From the NCBI RefSeq assembly GCF_902362185.1, contig NC_044495.1, forward strand, positions 40,845,211 through 40,909,210: a DNA stretch of 64,000 nucleotides. The letters run 5' to 3'. Below the pieces are notes generated by a model. It did no database searches and had not been told where the DNA came from. It worked only from the letters and a program-made list of their open reading frames with translations. The DNA comes from Chanos chanos. Taxonomy: Eukaryota > Chordata > Actinopteri > Gonorynchiformes > Chanidae. The position numbers were made by a program, and so were the translations under genes. This document shows positions 34,624 through 48,022 of the stretch, in pieces (position 1 is the first letter of the stretch; each line of letters begins with the position of its first letter).

Positions 34624-36631
34624 ATGGCTCTTTTAGACGTCAGTGGATACAATTTTCATTCTAGACGGTGTGGAAAGTTTTTTGGCGCAAGAGAGGCTCA
34701 GTTTGTCGATCGACCAAATCACTTCAGTTTTGGGACCAGATCTCAAGAATTCGCTGTACCTGTGGGAGTTGATGTAAGTAGTTCGCATACAAACAGATTT
34801 AGGTCTACTCAAATAATTTTGCATCTTTAAATGTTCTTTTGGGGAATTCCAAATGTGGCGAAAATGTTTGTGTTATCTTAATTCATAGGTCATGTGGCTT
34901 GCACAATGAAATTATATTTCGAACTCGACATCTATGCGTGTAACCTCATGGGCAGGAATCCAGACGATATAAGTTAATGATTTTCCATTTTCCAATTATG
35001 TGTTCAACAATGCCCCCCTCTATCCTCCCCCTAACTCCACCTGTTAATCTATGTATAAGAATTATCGGTATATCAAGGAAGTCACATAACTACAAGTTGC
35101 ATGTGATGTTTCTTTGTCCTGCAGCCCACGGCATTTTTAAAGTCATGTAGCCGTGAAGATGGAGTATCAATAGATCTGAATCATGGCACTACAACACTGG
35201 CTTTCAAATTCCGCCACGGGGTTATCGTGGCAGTGGACTCCAGGGCCTCAGCTGGAAGTTACATCGGTGAGAATGCTCAGTCCTTACATTTAAATGACAT
35301 TTTAGGACACACTGATACTATCAATTCCCACTCACAGGAGAGACTGGAGGAGAGTAAAGCACTGATGCATGATCTCAAAAAAAAAAAAAAAAATCGAGTT
35401 TCCATCAATAAATTATTGTACAACCATTTTGCTGTTGCATCTCAGTGATATTTGTTTTGTTGATATAAATTTTTTATTTTTGCAGCATCTAAGGAGGCTA
35501 ACAAGGTGATCGAGATCAACCCTTACCTGCTGGGGACCATGTCGGGGAGCGCTGCAGACTGCCAGTACTGGGAGAGACTGCTGGCTAAAGAGTGCAGGTG
35601 TGTCTGAACAGGTCTCTATGTTCATCAGCACAGCACAGTATTGGGTTACAGTTACCTGCCTGTGTGTCGCAGAGTCAGGGCTATCTGTCTGACTCAAAGC
35701 CTCCTTCTGTCATATTTGGGCACACTGGACAAAGGGGTGAGCTCATGTGTCTTGCCTGTCTGAACCATTGGCGTGTCTTATCACTTTCTGAGAATTATGT
35801 AAATCTGAAATATTTTAAACGTGATTATAATGAACAATGGTGCCTCCAATCTGTATTGTGTGTGTGTGTGTGATTATGTGTGTGTGTGATCATTCAACAT
35901 TTTGCGTAATAATAATGAAAGCCAAGGCTGGCATCATAAAGTGAAATAAACGCTTGGCTTATCTTTAGAAGAGTTGCAGATGGCGAGTGTTGGTGCTGAA
36001 CCTCCTAAGAATGGTGTCCCTCCACTCAGTTGTGCATTTTCGGGTTAAATCCCTCTCAAACGCTAACTGAACCAACTGGGCCTTTCTTTTGTGGAACGTT
36101 TTCTTATATCCATTTCTGTTCGAAGTGCAGTCTGATAGTTGCTTGCTCTCGCTGAAACATTAGCGCCAAACGCTGTTTGACTTGCTAATGCTAACTGTAC
36201 GTTTTGCGAGTAATGACAACAAATCAAACGAATCAAACCAGTGGCACCAAAGCACCTGACGAGAATACTACTTCCCCAAATGTGACCTTATACAAATATG
36301 ACCAACAGGGTGGGTTTTTTTCTTTGCTTAATTTTATTTTTATGTCATCTCCTTTAGCGAAAAGGTTTTCACTTTTAATATGATAAATGTAAATTAATTA
36401 ATAAAATGCAAAGATTGGCATTAAAGGCCTAGCCTGCGAGGGTGAACTCAATCACTCATTTGGGGGGGCATGGCCTGCGAATGCCCCCCCTCGACACGGA
36501 CTCTGTGAAAAGTCAAATGCATTAATGCATTAATGCATTGATAACGCGTTACTTTGTTAACTTGTTAACATGTTCATAACGCGTTAATAACATGTTGATT
36601 CATTAATAACGCATTAACTTTGACAGCCCTA

Positions 36632-36663
<32 letters not shown>

Positions 36664-39246
36664 CTTGGTCGGTGTCAATGGAGACCAGCCTTGTGCAGTG
36701 TCTGCTGAAGTGTCTGCCTTGAGATGTTGGCACCAGAATTGCTCAGATTCATCAGGATTGCCTTGGTGGTGATTCTTGGATTCTTCTTGGTCTCTCACAC
36801 TGCCATTTTTGCCAGCGCAGGGGTCACTTTTGGCTTCCTAGCCCCGCCATTTTAGATTTTTCACAGTGTGGAACTCTGTATGGTTTTAGATTATGCTACG
36901 CATTGTGGCCACTGGCACTTGAAAACACTTGAATATGGCTTTATAGCCTTTCCCCATCTTGTGAGCAGCCACAATGTGCAATCAGAGGTCCTCACTAAGC
37001 TCTTTGGTTTTAGCCATGACTTGCAATTGACTAGTTACTGACCAGAGAACTACTGCATGAGCTGTTCTCAATTTATAGCTGATCAGAATGCTCTAGAACA
37101 TGGTAGAAATTACCAGAACCATTTGTAATGTTTCTCAAAAATTTGCAACAATTTCAAGGGGTATGAATAGTTTTGGACATGGTATTTTTAGTAAAAACAT
37201 AAAAAAAAAAAATTGATCATTAACATCTCTGACACAATGTCTTACTGTCTTTTGTCACTTGTTTATGTCATTTCCAGCCAGATGAAATCTATTGGTCAAA
37301 TATAAATTCACTATAAACCCAAATTTGACATGGGTATGAATAATTTTGGGCTTTACTGTATAGAGAGAGAGAGAGTGTCATGACTGTGGGTGTAATTCCT
37401 TTTTTGGGTCCTCAGTCTTTCTGTTTTGTCCCTGTCACATGTTCGATTTCTCTGTTCATTATTGATGTATGTGTATCACCTGTGTCTTGTCTTGTCTGTC
37501 TATTTAATCCATGGTCTTTCATTCACCCGTTGCTTAGTCTTTGAGCCATTTCCCTGCGTTCTAGAGTCCTGTTTCATGTAAGACATTGGAGTTCTTTTTT
37601 TTTTTGTTGGACTGTGTAATGTTTTCTGTCTGAAGAAATGTTTTTGTTTGCCTTTTTGGATTGAACCTGTTTTTCACTTTTTGGACTAGTTCTGCTTGTT
37701 TTTTGAAAAAGCATTTTGCCTAAGTTTTCCCTGTTTTGTTCTCATGTTCTTTTTCCCTTTTTGGATTGAGCTGTCTCTTTTTGGACTTGTGAGATTTTGT
37801 TTTTCATTAAAATCTTGTTGATCTAACCTACATGCCAGTGTCTGACTCTGCATCTGGGTTCACCCTAGTCCTGGGTGGAGCGTTCACTGGTTGTTTGTCT
37901 TCTGCCCTGGCAACCCGAGTTTGAAGCCCACCTGGTCCAGCCTTGTGAGGGAGAGACAGATGTAGTTGCACCTTCTAAGAGCATTGTCAGTTCCTCTGCC
38001 CTCTGTGAATGTGACTTCAACAAATATTTTGGTCATTACCATTTATCAGGAGTATTTACCTTACTGTCAAATATTCTCATACCCTTATGCCTACTATCTT
38101 TCTCTGCATATAAACTGTGTGACCGAGATGAAACATGATTTTTACATAGTGCTTTTGTTTTGTTAGACTTTATAAGCTGCGTAACAATCAGAGGATCTCA
38201 GTGTCGGCTGCATCTAAACTCCTGTCTAACATGATGGTGGGGTACAGAGGCATGGGTCTCTCAATGGGCAGCATGATCTGTGGATGGGACAAGAAGGTAC
38301 AGCCTGTACGCATGATGGTGTGTGTGTTTGCGTGCATGCATTCACTGATCTGTGTGTACGTGTGTGTCTCTTGTGTGATATTACTTTTGTTAAACAAGTA
38401 TACTAAACTATTGAACTAACACAATTGTATATCCAGACTGTGTCCAGTTCCATAATGTTGTGATCTGTATATTTCCCCCTAAGGGCCCAGGTCTGTATTA
38501 CGTTGATGATAATGGCACACGTCTCTCAGGCCGTATGTTCTCCACTGGCTGTGGGAACAGTTATGCATATGGAGTGGTGGACAGCGGTTATCGTGAGGAT
38601 ATGACTGTGGAGGAGGCGTATGAACTGGGCCGTCGTGGCATAGCCCATGCCACACACAGAGACGCCTATTCTGGAGGAGTTGTCAATCGTGAGTACCCTA
38701 ACACCATTCCCTAGTCTATGCTTATTAGACTGAGCTCTGAGTCACTGAGCTCTGAGGTCTGCTGTAGTGTTTAGCCCTTCAGTGCACTATAAGCTCACCT
38801 TATTGGTGGAAGAATTGGTATGGTCAAGAATCCAACATTTTCATGAATGAGTGCTTGAACCCAAGTATTAGAAGATATAGAGCTAATTTTGGACCAGTAA
38901 TCTTTATTGGAAAACTATTTTGAAATTGTCTGCATGCATTGTGTGTGCTATTTGCATTTTATTACATTTGACTCTGAAATCACGTGTGCAAATTATGTTG
39001 GTACTAAATTAAATCCACAAGGAAAAGCACACATTGCAAAACAATATTTCTGTAAACCATATGGAGGTAGAGTAAAGCAGACATGTGCTAGAATGCAAGC
39101 ACTGATCTTTGTGGCTCTGTGTGTGTGTTCATATGTGTTTGTCTCTTGTTTACCCAGTCTACCACATGCGGGAGGATGGCTGGATAAAGGTGTGTAAGGA
39201 AGACGTGTCAGAGCTGATTCACCGCTACAGGAAAGGCATGTTCTGA
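34624..39246 (+). CDS. psmb8: Proteasome subunit beta5i (LMP7), Ala31 type
   Basis: Interferon-inducible chymotrypsin-like subunit of the immunoproteasome. Six exons: 34624-34773, 35125-35266, 35486-35597, 38167-38296, 38484-38688, 39158-39246; 828 nt, 275 aa (mammals 276). A 71-residue propeptide ends NHG; the mature chain starts [20 protein letters not shown] with catalytic Thr72, Asp17, Lys33 and Met45. Mature position 31 (residue 102) is Ala, the A-type of the ancient Ala/Phe-type PSMB8 dimorphism of fish, which gives an open S1 pocket. Intron 3 (2.6 kb) has collected a Tc1-like fossil, a hAT-like end and an LTR-like sequence. Polyadenylation signal AATAAA lies at 39322-39327, 76 bp after the stop. 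Confidence 0.97.
36508..36632. repeat. hAT-like repeat end in psmb8 intron 3
   Basis: A dense array of ATTAATGCATT and AACGCGTTA motifs ends in TTAACTTTGACAGCCCTA, a terminal pattern typical of fish hAT-type repeats. The opposite end is not identified. A (TA)n tract follows at 36633-36657. Confidence 0.4.
36642..37358 (-). mobile_element. Truncated Tc1-like DNA transposon
   Basis: On the minus strand the outer end CAGTAAAGCCCAAAATTATT lies at 37358 next to a TA. An inner repeat with TATTCATACCCCT-type sequence lies near 37160-37190 (IR/DR arrangement). The transposase N-terminus starts at 37017 ([20 protein letters not shown]), followed by helix-turn-helix segments such as [20 protein letters not shown]. 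It has at least two in-frame stops and is cut off at the (TA)n tract near 36642, so the DDE catalytic part and the second end are missing. Inactive. Confidence 0.85.
37376..37870 (+). mobile_element. LTR-like fossil in psmb8 intron 3
   Basis: Begins TGTCATGACTG, has TATTTAATCC in the middle and TTCATTAAAATCTTGTT followed by a GTGTCTGACTCTGCATCTGG tail, the order seen in fish solo LTRs. A clear right end and target duplication were not found, so this is a tentative call and the right limit is approximate. Confidence 0.4.
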
Positions 39247-40124
39247 TTTCAGAACAGTGTACATTCAGCACACACAAACATAATTTGTCAGTGCTTTCAT
39301 GCTGTATCATGTGCGGCACAAAATAAACACCATTTTTAGACCTTGTCCTGTGTTATTTCATCAGACAAAATGAGCTTTGCAATTGCACTGTAAAATCCAA
39401 GACAGTACTTCAAGAATCAGTGCAGTGGAAGCAAGGAGGGTTTCTGTGGGTTTTTTTTTTTTTTTTTTAAATTTAACTATTGAGTAATATACCTTGACAC
39501 TTAAGGCAAACTGCATATGGTAATAAATCTGAACTTGAGAAAAGAACTTACTCAGAGGAAGAACATTAAAATGCAAATCAATGCAGCTATAGTGGTTTGT
39601 TACAGTAAAAAAAATCACCCTTTACCACCTATCTACCAGCATCTTGCAACCCACAGCCACAACTGGGAACTTGAAATGAGTCCCTCAAGATTGAAAACAT
39701 ATAATATACTACAGATCATTTTACTCTTTCACTGTTCTGTGACTTTTAGAAGAATCTGTCTTATAAATAATTTTGTGGATGTTGTACTGCCATAATGATC
39801 TGGTTATTTTGATAGATGAAAACTGTGATATTCTGACATTCAGTAGCTAATCAGTGCACAAGACGTCCCTGTAACTTGTTCCCAGTCTATAACAAGGTAA
39901 TATGATGGTGGTGTGGGTTTGGCATGCATAGAACACATACTCTTTAAAGACAGTTTCTTGAATACTACATATCTTTGTATAGTAGTATATTTAGACCACT
40001 CAGGTCAATAGTGGCAATATACGTCATCTCTCTTACAAAGCCTAACACCATAATCACAGGGAAAAAATCTATCATAATCGGAAATAACCTGTTTGGATGT
40101 TTTGTCCATGTGTTTCATGTGCAC
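39247..40124. other. psmb8 3' UTR and flank
   Basis: psmb8 3' UTR to about 39350 and then AT-rich sequence with a T17 run near 39452. No gene recognised. Confidence 0.4.
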
Positions 40125-40680
40125 ACACTGCCTGGCCAAAAAAAAGGCACCATACAAAGAACACACAAAGCACCACACACGATTACAAACACAGCAATAC
40201 ATACATCCCCAATTCACAGCTCTGTATACACGGTGATTGTATACATACCACACATTCACACATCCTCTGTACTTCCATTTCTATTTAAATAAAACCCACA
40301 AAGGAAACATCTTGTGTTGCATTCTAACTGGATGCGACACAGTGGCCACACACTTCCTGTGAACTATACAGTCCTTCACACACATCACAACAGGGAGGAT
40401 GAGGAATCATTTTTACACATGAATTGGCCACCACATAATCCTGACCTAAACCCTATTGAAAGTCTTTGGGATGTGCTGGAGAAGATTTTAAGGAGTGGTT
40501 TGACTCTCCCGTTGTCAACAAGATCTCAGCCAAAAATGAATGCAGCTCTGCACAGAAATAAATGTTGTTACGTTGCATAAGGTTTTTGAAACAATTCCAT
40601 GGTGAATGTGCACCGTAATCAAAGCTAAAGGCAGTCCAATGAGATATTAGAGTGTGTGACTTTTTTTGGCCAGGCAGTGT
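40125..40680. mobile_element. Internally deleted Tc1/mariner-type transposon
   Basis: Terminal inverted repeats ACACTGCCTGGCCAAAAAAA (40125) and its reverse complement ending at 40680. Between them the plus strand near 40420-40500 keeps the end of a Tc1 transposase (NWPPHNPDLNPIESLWDVLE), including the region of the third catalytic acidic residue. The N-terminal half is gone, so it is non-autonomous. A TA follows on the right only. Confidence 0.8.
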
Positions 40681-43367
40681 ATCTAATGCCAAAACTAAAT
40701 CAGAATTAAAGTTTGTGGAGAATTCGTTTACAAAGAGTCTTCCGAGTTGTGACACATATTCGCAGGCACTTCACTCTAAAAATATGAACATTGTTCTATT
40801 TTTGACCTCTGTAAAAAGATGTCTATCTCTTAATGGCAATACAGAATTAAGTCTGTGTTAACATTCTGTGAGTTGCATGCTCATCAGAGGTACAGAGATT
40901 TAAGTAGTGACATGTAATTGTTTTCCACAGAAATCAAACAAACCTGTGGCAATCTCTTATCGTCAGTGTAGAAGGTTCAATAAGAGTAGATATTTATTAA
41001 CCGCTGAACCTAAAGATAAATGCTCATTTCATTACATTTCATTCATGTAAAGCTGATGTAAGGTTGATGTACTGTGAGGTGAATGTATGTTTCTACATCA
41101 TCATATAAACTGATATGAGCGGACAGGAAAATTCAAAGGCAACGTTTAGAAATACTCCAAAATATTAAGACACATAAATGTCATTCAACAATTAGCAGAC
41201 TATAACTCTGTATTGAAGGTCTTTCAGTGATCCAGATTAAAAGCACATAATCAATCAAATGTAAATGTCCAGAGGCCATCTAATAGCTGTTAATTATCTT
41301 TATCTTCAGGATGTTCCACAATCTTCAAGAGCAAAATAATAAGAGCAAAAATAAGCCTGTTCATCGGAGAGAACCTGTGAAGAAATCCAGATTATAAGAA
41401 ATTATTTTGAATTTGATTTAGGATTGCACACCTGTATCTACCTTAACACTTTTTAATCACTTAATCATGTTACAATGTTCAGCAGTGCCTTGAACTAAAA
41501 TGTGGCAACAGACCAATTCAACTTGAGCTCTGTTTTGTGTTTAAAATCTGATGTAATGAATTGAAAAGGTGACTGAGGCTTTGTAATCATTCTCATTGCC
41601 CTAAAAGGGTTCTTCTCAATGCAGCAGGACTCAAGTGCAATATAAAAATCCTCACACTACAATATTAACACCATTAATGTGGGATGATTGCACAAACCAA
41701 GAAGCTAGTGAATTAAACAGCGATGAAGCATCAAAATATAACCACATTACTGAAGCCATTAAGAACCAATCATACTGATTTTTTTTAAACGACTTTATGG
41801 TTAACTGAACTATTTCAGAGTACTTGGGCACAGGTGTGTGTGTGTGTGTGTATGTGTTTTGCTAGGGATGACCAAATGTGGCAAAAATGTTTGTGTTATC
41901 TCAATTCGTAAGTCATAGGTTTAATTTAATTATGATCCTTAATTGTCTCTAAAAGGAACCTGGCGGTTATTTAAGCACTGTTTGTTTAATATAGTGGCAT
42001 ACTTTAAATGTATCTGGAACAGTCAGTGAAGCTGACTATTTGCTTCTACTACATGTGTGCCTCCAATTTAACAGCCCATGAGATCAACATGTTGAAAAAG
42101 ATGATCTTTTTTACCACTAACTCCGTGGAATAAGTGACCTCCATATGCAATGTGATCTGTGAATGCCTTAAACTGCTAATAATGTCATCACACTACACAC
42201 CTGGACATTTTGTAGCCTTTATTTAATGAATAACATATTGTGCCAATTTACATCTGTGTTTTTTTTAACAAGTAAACCTAACAAAACATCCTTAATATCC
42301 CATATTCTGTTTCCTGATTCACATGTGAGAGAATTAATATATAAGACCTTCATTCAACTTACTTTATATTTTATATGTCATTCATGAGACTGATTTAATT
42401 TTAATATCGTATTTCAATGATGAGCTCATTTAATTTGAAATACATTCCCCATCACCCAAAAATTTGAAAGTAAACATTGATATTAATTATTGTCTAAAAG
42501 CCTTGAAAAAACGTGACTACTAAGACCAGAAAAAAGATTGAACAAAAAAACCTTTCAGCAAACATAACCAAGTACAACAGAAGAACCTGAATATATTTCC
42601 ACGACAGTTGGGAATATTGTGGGTGGGGTGCTGGGAGGGGGGGTGCCCAATCTCTTCACTGTGTTACCAGTCAATAACTGCATACAACCACAAAATGGCA
42701 ACAGACCAAAACAGGATCAGTTTGATGTCTGTTTTAGATCAGATATAATGAAGTGAAAAGGTTGCCAACTTTACAAAGATCAAAAGATGTAAACTCACTA
42801 CTACAAGGCCTCCTCCCAAGAGCTAGATGCCGCATCCAGACACTACAGTATTTACATCACTAACAGGAGAAAATATTTCAGATGTGCATGGCATTTTAGC
42901 AGAACAGCGGTGAAAGAACAAGACTGAACTTCAATATATTCTTTGCTGTAATTATCAATGAGTGATCAACCTATTAATGAACCTCACAATCAGCTGATTT
43001 AACGATTGTTGACTGTGTGTGAGTGTACATACGTCTTCTTATGAATGTCTATGAATGTATCTATGTGTATGTGTGTACCTGTGTGTGTGTCTGTGTGTGA
43101 GTGTGAGTGTGTGTGTGTGTAGAGAGATAGAGATAGTGAGAGTCCTCTGTCTCTTCCTCTAGATGTTGTACTGCAGAGTAAACAGAGGTCAGACATGAGA
43201 GAATTTCACTTGATCCATTCACATAACGACACAGTGAAAGATATTTACACATTTACCCCAACTGTTTTACACAGACAAATTTACAGGCATTAATCCACTC
43301 TTTACCATCAACAGTCAATTCATAAAATAGTCATGTAGAATATGAAACACAGATATACTTACAGAGG
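40681..43367. other. 3' flank of the class I gene
   Basis: No protein gene. Two related segments of about 90-100 bp (41490-41590 and 42690-42780; shared GGCAACAGACCAA, CTGTTTT, GAAGTGAAAAGGT-type words) point to an internal duplication. A 45-bp copy of psmb8 intron 1 lies at 41872-41916. A donor-like GTAAGTAT (minus) just after the class I stop codon, at about 43361, suggests that part of this region is a spliced class I 3' UTR. Confidence 0.4.
41872..41916 (+). repeat. Copy of a psmb8 intron 1 segment
   Basis: Forty-five bases match 34849-34893 in psmb8 intron 1 at 41 positions without gaps, in the same strand orientation, with weaker similarity extending to the left. Either a decayed fragment of a psmb8 duplication or two copies of a short unrecognised repeat. 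Confidence 0.55.
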
Positions 43368-44941
43368 TTAGGCATTTTGTACAGGTGTCCCAGAATTGTC
43401 TGAGTCAGAGTCTGCGGCTACAGTGAAACAGAAATGACAATGAATCAACATTCTTCTCTCACATAAACACTTTCTCAGCCATTAAAATTAACCCTATTAA
43501 ACAAATCAAATAAAGCTATAAAAATAAGAGAAGTAATACTCACTGCTTGTCTTGCCATAATCTGCAAAAACAGACAGATAAAACAGGACAACATTAGCTT
43601 GTCACAAAAATAAAAGGAGTGCACTCGAAGGATAAAAGGACTTTCTCTCCACCACAATAAAAGGCCTTTCTCTCTACCAATATACAGCACACATGCATGT
43701 ACTCACACACGCACAAACACACAATAACTCACTTGGACCACTCTTGGATTTTTTCCTCATGAAGAGCCCAACACCAGCAATGACAGCGACAAGGACAATG
43801 ACTGCAACCACAATGCCAATGATGATGCTGGTATTGTCAGCAGCATCTGAAACAGAGTGTAAACATGTTGCAGTTACTGTGAAAAAACAAGTACACTGTA
43901 GTATTTTATGTCTGTAATACACATCTTAATGATCCCCTGCCTATAAGGATACCAGGGTGATTGTAGTGGTAGTTGCTTATTTTCAAATTAAAAAAAAAAA
44001 AAAAATTTTAGAGATATTACAACAGCGTAACATGTATGTTACTACAACTCTTGTGTGTTTCACTATTGAAAAAATGGTTCCCCTGACAAGAAAAAACCGA
44101 GCAACATTTTAACAAACTGAATATAAACGCTCAATGTTAGTGAAAGAGAGGAAAAAACAGAAACAAGTATGATATTGCCAAAAAACTGTCTAAAAAGACA
44201 TAACACTCTCCCTCTCACTATAAATGCCTTATTCCCACACTTCCTTTCACACCTGTATATGCTCCACCTGTACCCTATGCCCTCTTGTCTCCACAACAAT
44301 AAAAAAGTTGCCACAATAAAATGACTTCACATGCACTTCAGTTTTCCTGAAACTCTCTCTTACCCCAGGTCTTGACAATCCTCTCTGGAAGGCTCTTATG
44401 ATCTACAACACAGGAGTACTGGTGCTCGGCCAGTTCCTTAGTTGAGACTGTCAGTCTGCTGCTCTTCTGGAAGGTTCCATCTTCATTGGGTAAAGTCTCT
44501 GCCAGCTCCACATCCTCATTCAGGTCTTGACCATCCTTCTGCCAGGACATCATCACCTCCTTGGGGTAAAAGCCTGTAGCACGACACTCCACTGGAGAAG
44601 AGGAGCCCTTCTGCAATACAGACACTTCAGGAGAGACTGGAGAGAGAGAGAGGAAGAGGCAGAGAGTGAGAAAGCGAGAGAGAGCGAGAGAGAGAGAAAG
44701 AGACTAACTAAACAAATATGAGACTGGTAAACGGACGTTACAAAGTTGAGTTAACAGTGGTGACGGTTGATTGCTTCATACAGGTGAATTGAACTGTGAT
44801 CAGATAACCAACATAAACATCTAAACATTGCATTACAAAGTCTAAAACGTACCCTGCATGAGATAACTAAATCAATACTGTTTGATTGCACTGTAATCTT
44901 TTTCAGTGATGTCTGATCTTGCCTAATAGGAGTTCCTTATA

Positions 44942-44976
<35 letters not shown>

Positions 44977-45380
44977 TGACCTAACCATCTACTCTTTAAA
45001 CACTGGCAGAAACCCATGTGTTATCATGGCAGTGAATATTCTACAGGACATGTCCTTCAGCTGTGTGTGTCTGTCTGTGTGTGTTCAGTGCTGCTGTACC
45101 TGTTCTTTCCAGAGAGCTCTTCCCATACTGCACATACTTCTTCAGCCATTCAGTGCAGATCTGGGTGTAGTACTGTCTGTCATTCTCAAGCAGTGCTCTG
45201 TCACCATTCCATCTCTGTACACTGATAAGAGCCTGCTGTGCTGTAGAGATATATCTCATGTTCTTCAGATCCAGTGACAGGAAATCCTTTCCATCATATC
45301 CATATTGATCAAACCCATTTGTTTCTCCAGTCTCATCATCCCACTCACAGCCATACATATTCTGGTAAGTGTGCACACCT

Positions 45381-45419
<39 letters not shown>

Positions 45420-45553
45420 AATCCATCAGTCCTGCTCGTGTGTGTGAATCAAACTCTGAAAGTGACACATTGAACCATTTCAGTACTGTTCACAAAAGGA
45501 GGCAGGTGCTCTGAAATTAGGAAAAAATGAGAGCGTGTTTGCATCTAGGCACA

Positions 45554-45612
<59 letters not shown>

Positions 45613-47987
45613 GGGGGGGGGGGTGCGCATGCGTGCCAAAGTGTGAATATTTTGGTCATGTGTAGTGGACTGCAATCTGAAGAATAATGTGTGAATGTGT
45701 CTCCAATATAAAGAGTAGTTATAGAGACAGTGTTCCACAGAGAGATCACAATATGGAGATTCAGTTAAATGTATAAATCAATAAACAGTGAGCGACAGAG
45801 AATCGAAAAAAAAACCCAAAACAAAAGTGGTCTCTGACTGAACAGAGTAAAACTCCACAGTTAAACATTTTGACTGAGGTCCTCTGATGCACACTGTCTG
45901 ACACCACTTCTCTTACACTGGTGGAAAATTATTTTCTGCCCTAACAGTGTGTGTGTGTGTGTTTGTGTCTGTTTTCATTTTCATAATGCTTAACACAGGT
46001 CAAAAGTAACTTAATTCATGTATGTGTTATTGTAAAAGCACAAGCCTGTACAGCCTACATGACACACATGTGTATAGGAGGGGGAGGATTTTCATCCGTA
46101 TGTGTGTGTGTGAGTGTGAGTGTGTGTGTGGCATGTGTGTCTGTGTATTTACCTATGCTCATACAAAAACATACTGAAGAGAGAGAGAAGGTTTACTGCA
46201 GTGAGTTGTGGATACATCTCTTATACCCACAGAGCCCTGAAATGCCCAGGGCTAAAGATAGAGTCCCCTGACACAGACAACAAGATCAGACCAAATTATG
46301 ATCAAAGAAAAACTTCACATGGGCAAGAAAAAACAAAATCACAACGTGAACTTGAATCCTGGCCCTAAAACTGACAGTGTACCATGGTAATCTAGCTGAC
46401 CTCATCACTGATCAGAAACTCAGAGACACACTGACAGTGGACAGACTGAGTGAGCAGAACCTGGACACAGAAACCAAACAGACACAGACAGACTGTGACT
46501 ACTTACCAGAAACCAACAGACACAGACAGACTGTCACTGCTGATCAGAAACCAACACACACACACACACACACAGACTTTCACTGCCGACCAGAGCAGAC
46601 AGACTGTGCTCCCACTGTGACTAAAGAGAGCTGGAGACAGAACTGCATTTCCTCACACAATACTGCACATACAAACTAATAAGAAAAAAGATATTTCCAA
46701 AAAACAAAGCATCCTTCCTGAGTTCCTATAATCCTACAGTAAAGAGTGTCTCCCATGTCTGTCAGTAGAGAGAGATGACTGTTCACTACTGACTGTGAGA
46801 TATGTTGTCTCCTGACACAGTCTGAGGGATGACCAGTGACCCCCACTGATCTCCACAAGGACACAACACTCCATCCTTTTCTTTTTCTCTCTGCTGTCAT
46901 TGTTCTTGTGTATGTATGTGGTCATTTTCTTACCTAAACTGCTTTTGTAGGGAAATGGGACTTGATCTACCTATATAAATTTTGTTTTATCAGAGACTCC
47001 ATGTTGTTTTACGTATTAACTTTTACATTACATGCCTGGGCAATGCTGTTTCCACTTAAGCTTCATGAAGAGAAAGACAGAAAGGAGAGAGGGAAGTCTC
47101 CCTAAAACACTGTTATAATCTCTGTTAAACTCTATTATTCTCTGACCAGAACACTTTTTTTACATCAAACCTGTGCAGTTTTCTCATTAAGATACAGACA
47201 TTGCATAGCTTTTTAAAAAGGTTTTCTGTATTTTTCATAAAACCTAGTATGTTATCCAGAAAAACAGTCAAGTATTTAAAATTCTCCACTACTGACTCTG
47301 TCTCCACTCACAACGGTTTGGTCTTTAATTGTGACTAATGCAGCAGATAGCTAATTCCTTTGTTTAGTTAGCACTGATCACCAAAGGATCTCCACACCAG
47401 CAAAGCAAATCTATAATATGATGAAAATATAAGGTAAATGTAATTAAGTAAAAAGTAGAGTTCTGAGTGTATGTGTGTTTGACTGGTTAACTACATTAAT
47501 CAAAGGTCACATCACATGATGTGTCATGGTCTTCCAGTCTATACACTTAAGAAACACACACTTCAGAAACACCGAGGTGTCAGACACTGATTCCTGTCAT
47601 TAGTAACCATGGATACATGTGCAGACTATTGTCCTAATGTTTGGCATAAATCTTGGAGATTTGTGTTTTATTTATTTATTATTATCTGTTTATTTTCTCA
47701 CAGTGCAGTGAGTGTAGATGGCAGGTGTGTGTGAGATGACAGTTAAACAGCTGGTTCCAGTGCTGTGGTGTAACTGATAACATTGGTAACATGACTGTGA
47801 GGAGAAGGTGATGTTTTCATTCTCTCTCAGTGAAATGATGGACATTATTAACACACTAATGACCTGAGTGTCATGTTACACTTTATATAACATTTGGCTC
47901 TTACTGATACACTGTCCTTTATGTGGAGCCAAATAAATAAATCACTTTTACAAGTAGATAGAACAATGGAGAGACAAAAAGAGTGAG

Positions 47988-48022
<35 letters not shown>

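Noticed and set aside
40314-40580. 88-codon open frame with a transposase-like C-terminus as a domesticated gene
   Set aside because: It lies between intact Tc1-type ends, lacks the N-terminal half and most of the catalytic domain, and is best read as a deleted transposon.
46390-46620. Regular direct repeats resembling a CRISPR array
   Set aside because: Units are imperfect, spacers are absent or low-complexity, and the context is a vertebrate intron; it is a minisatellite.
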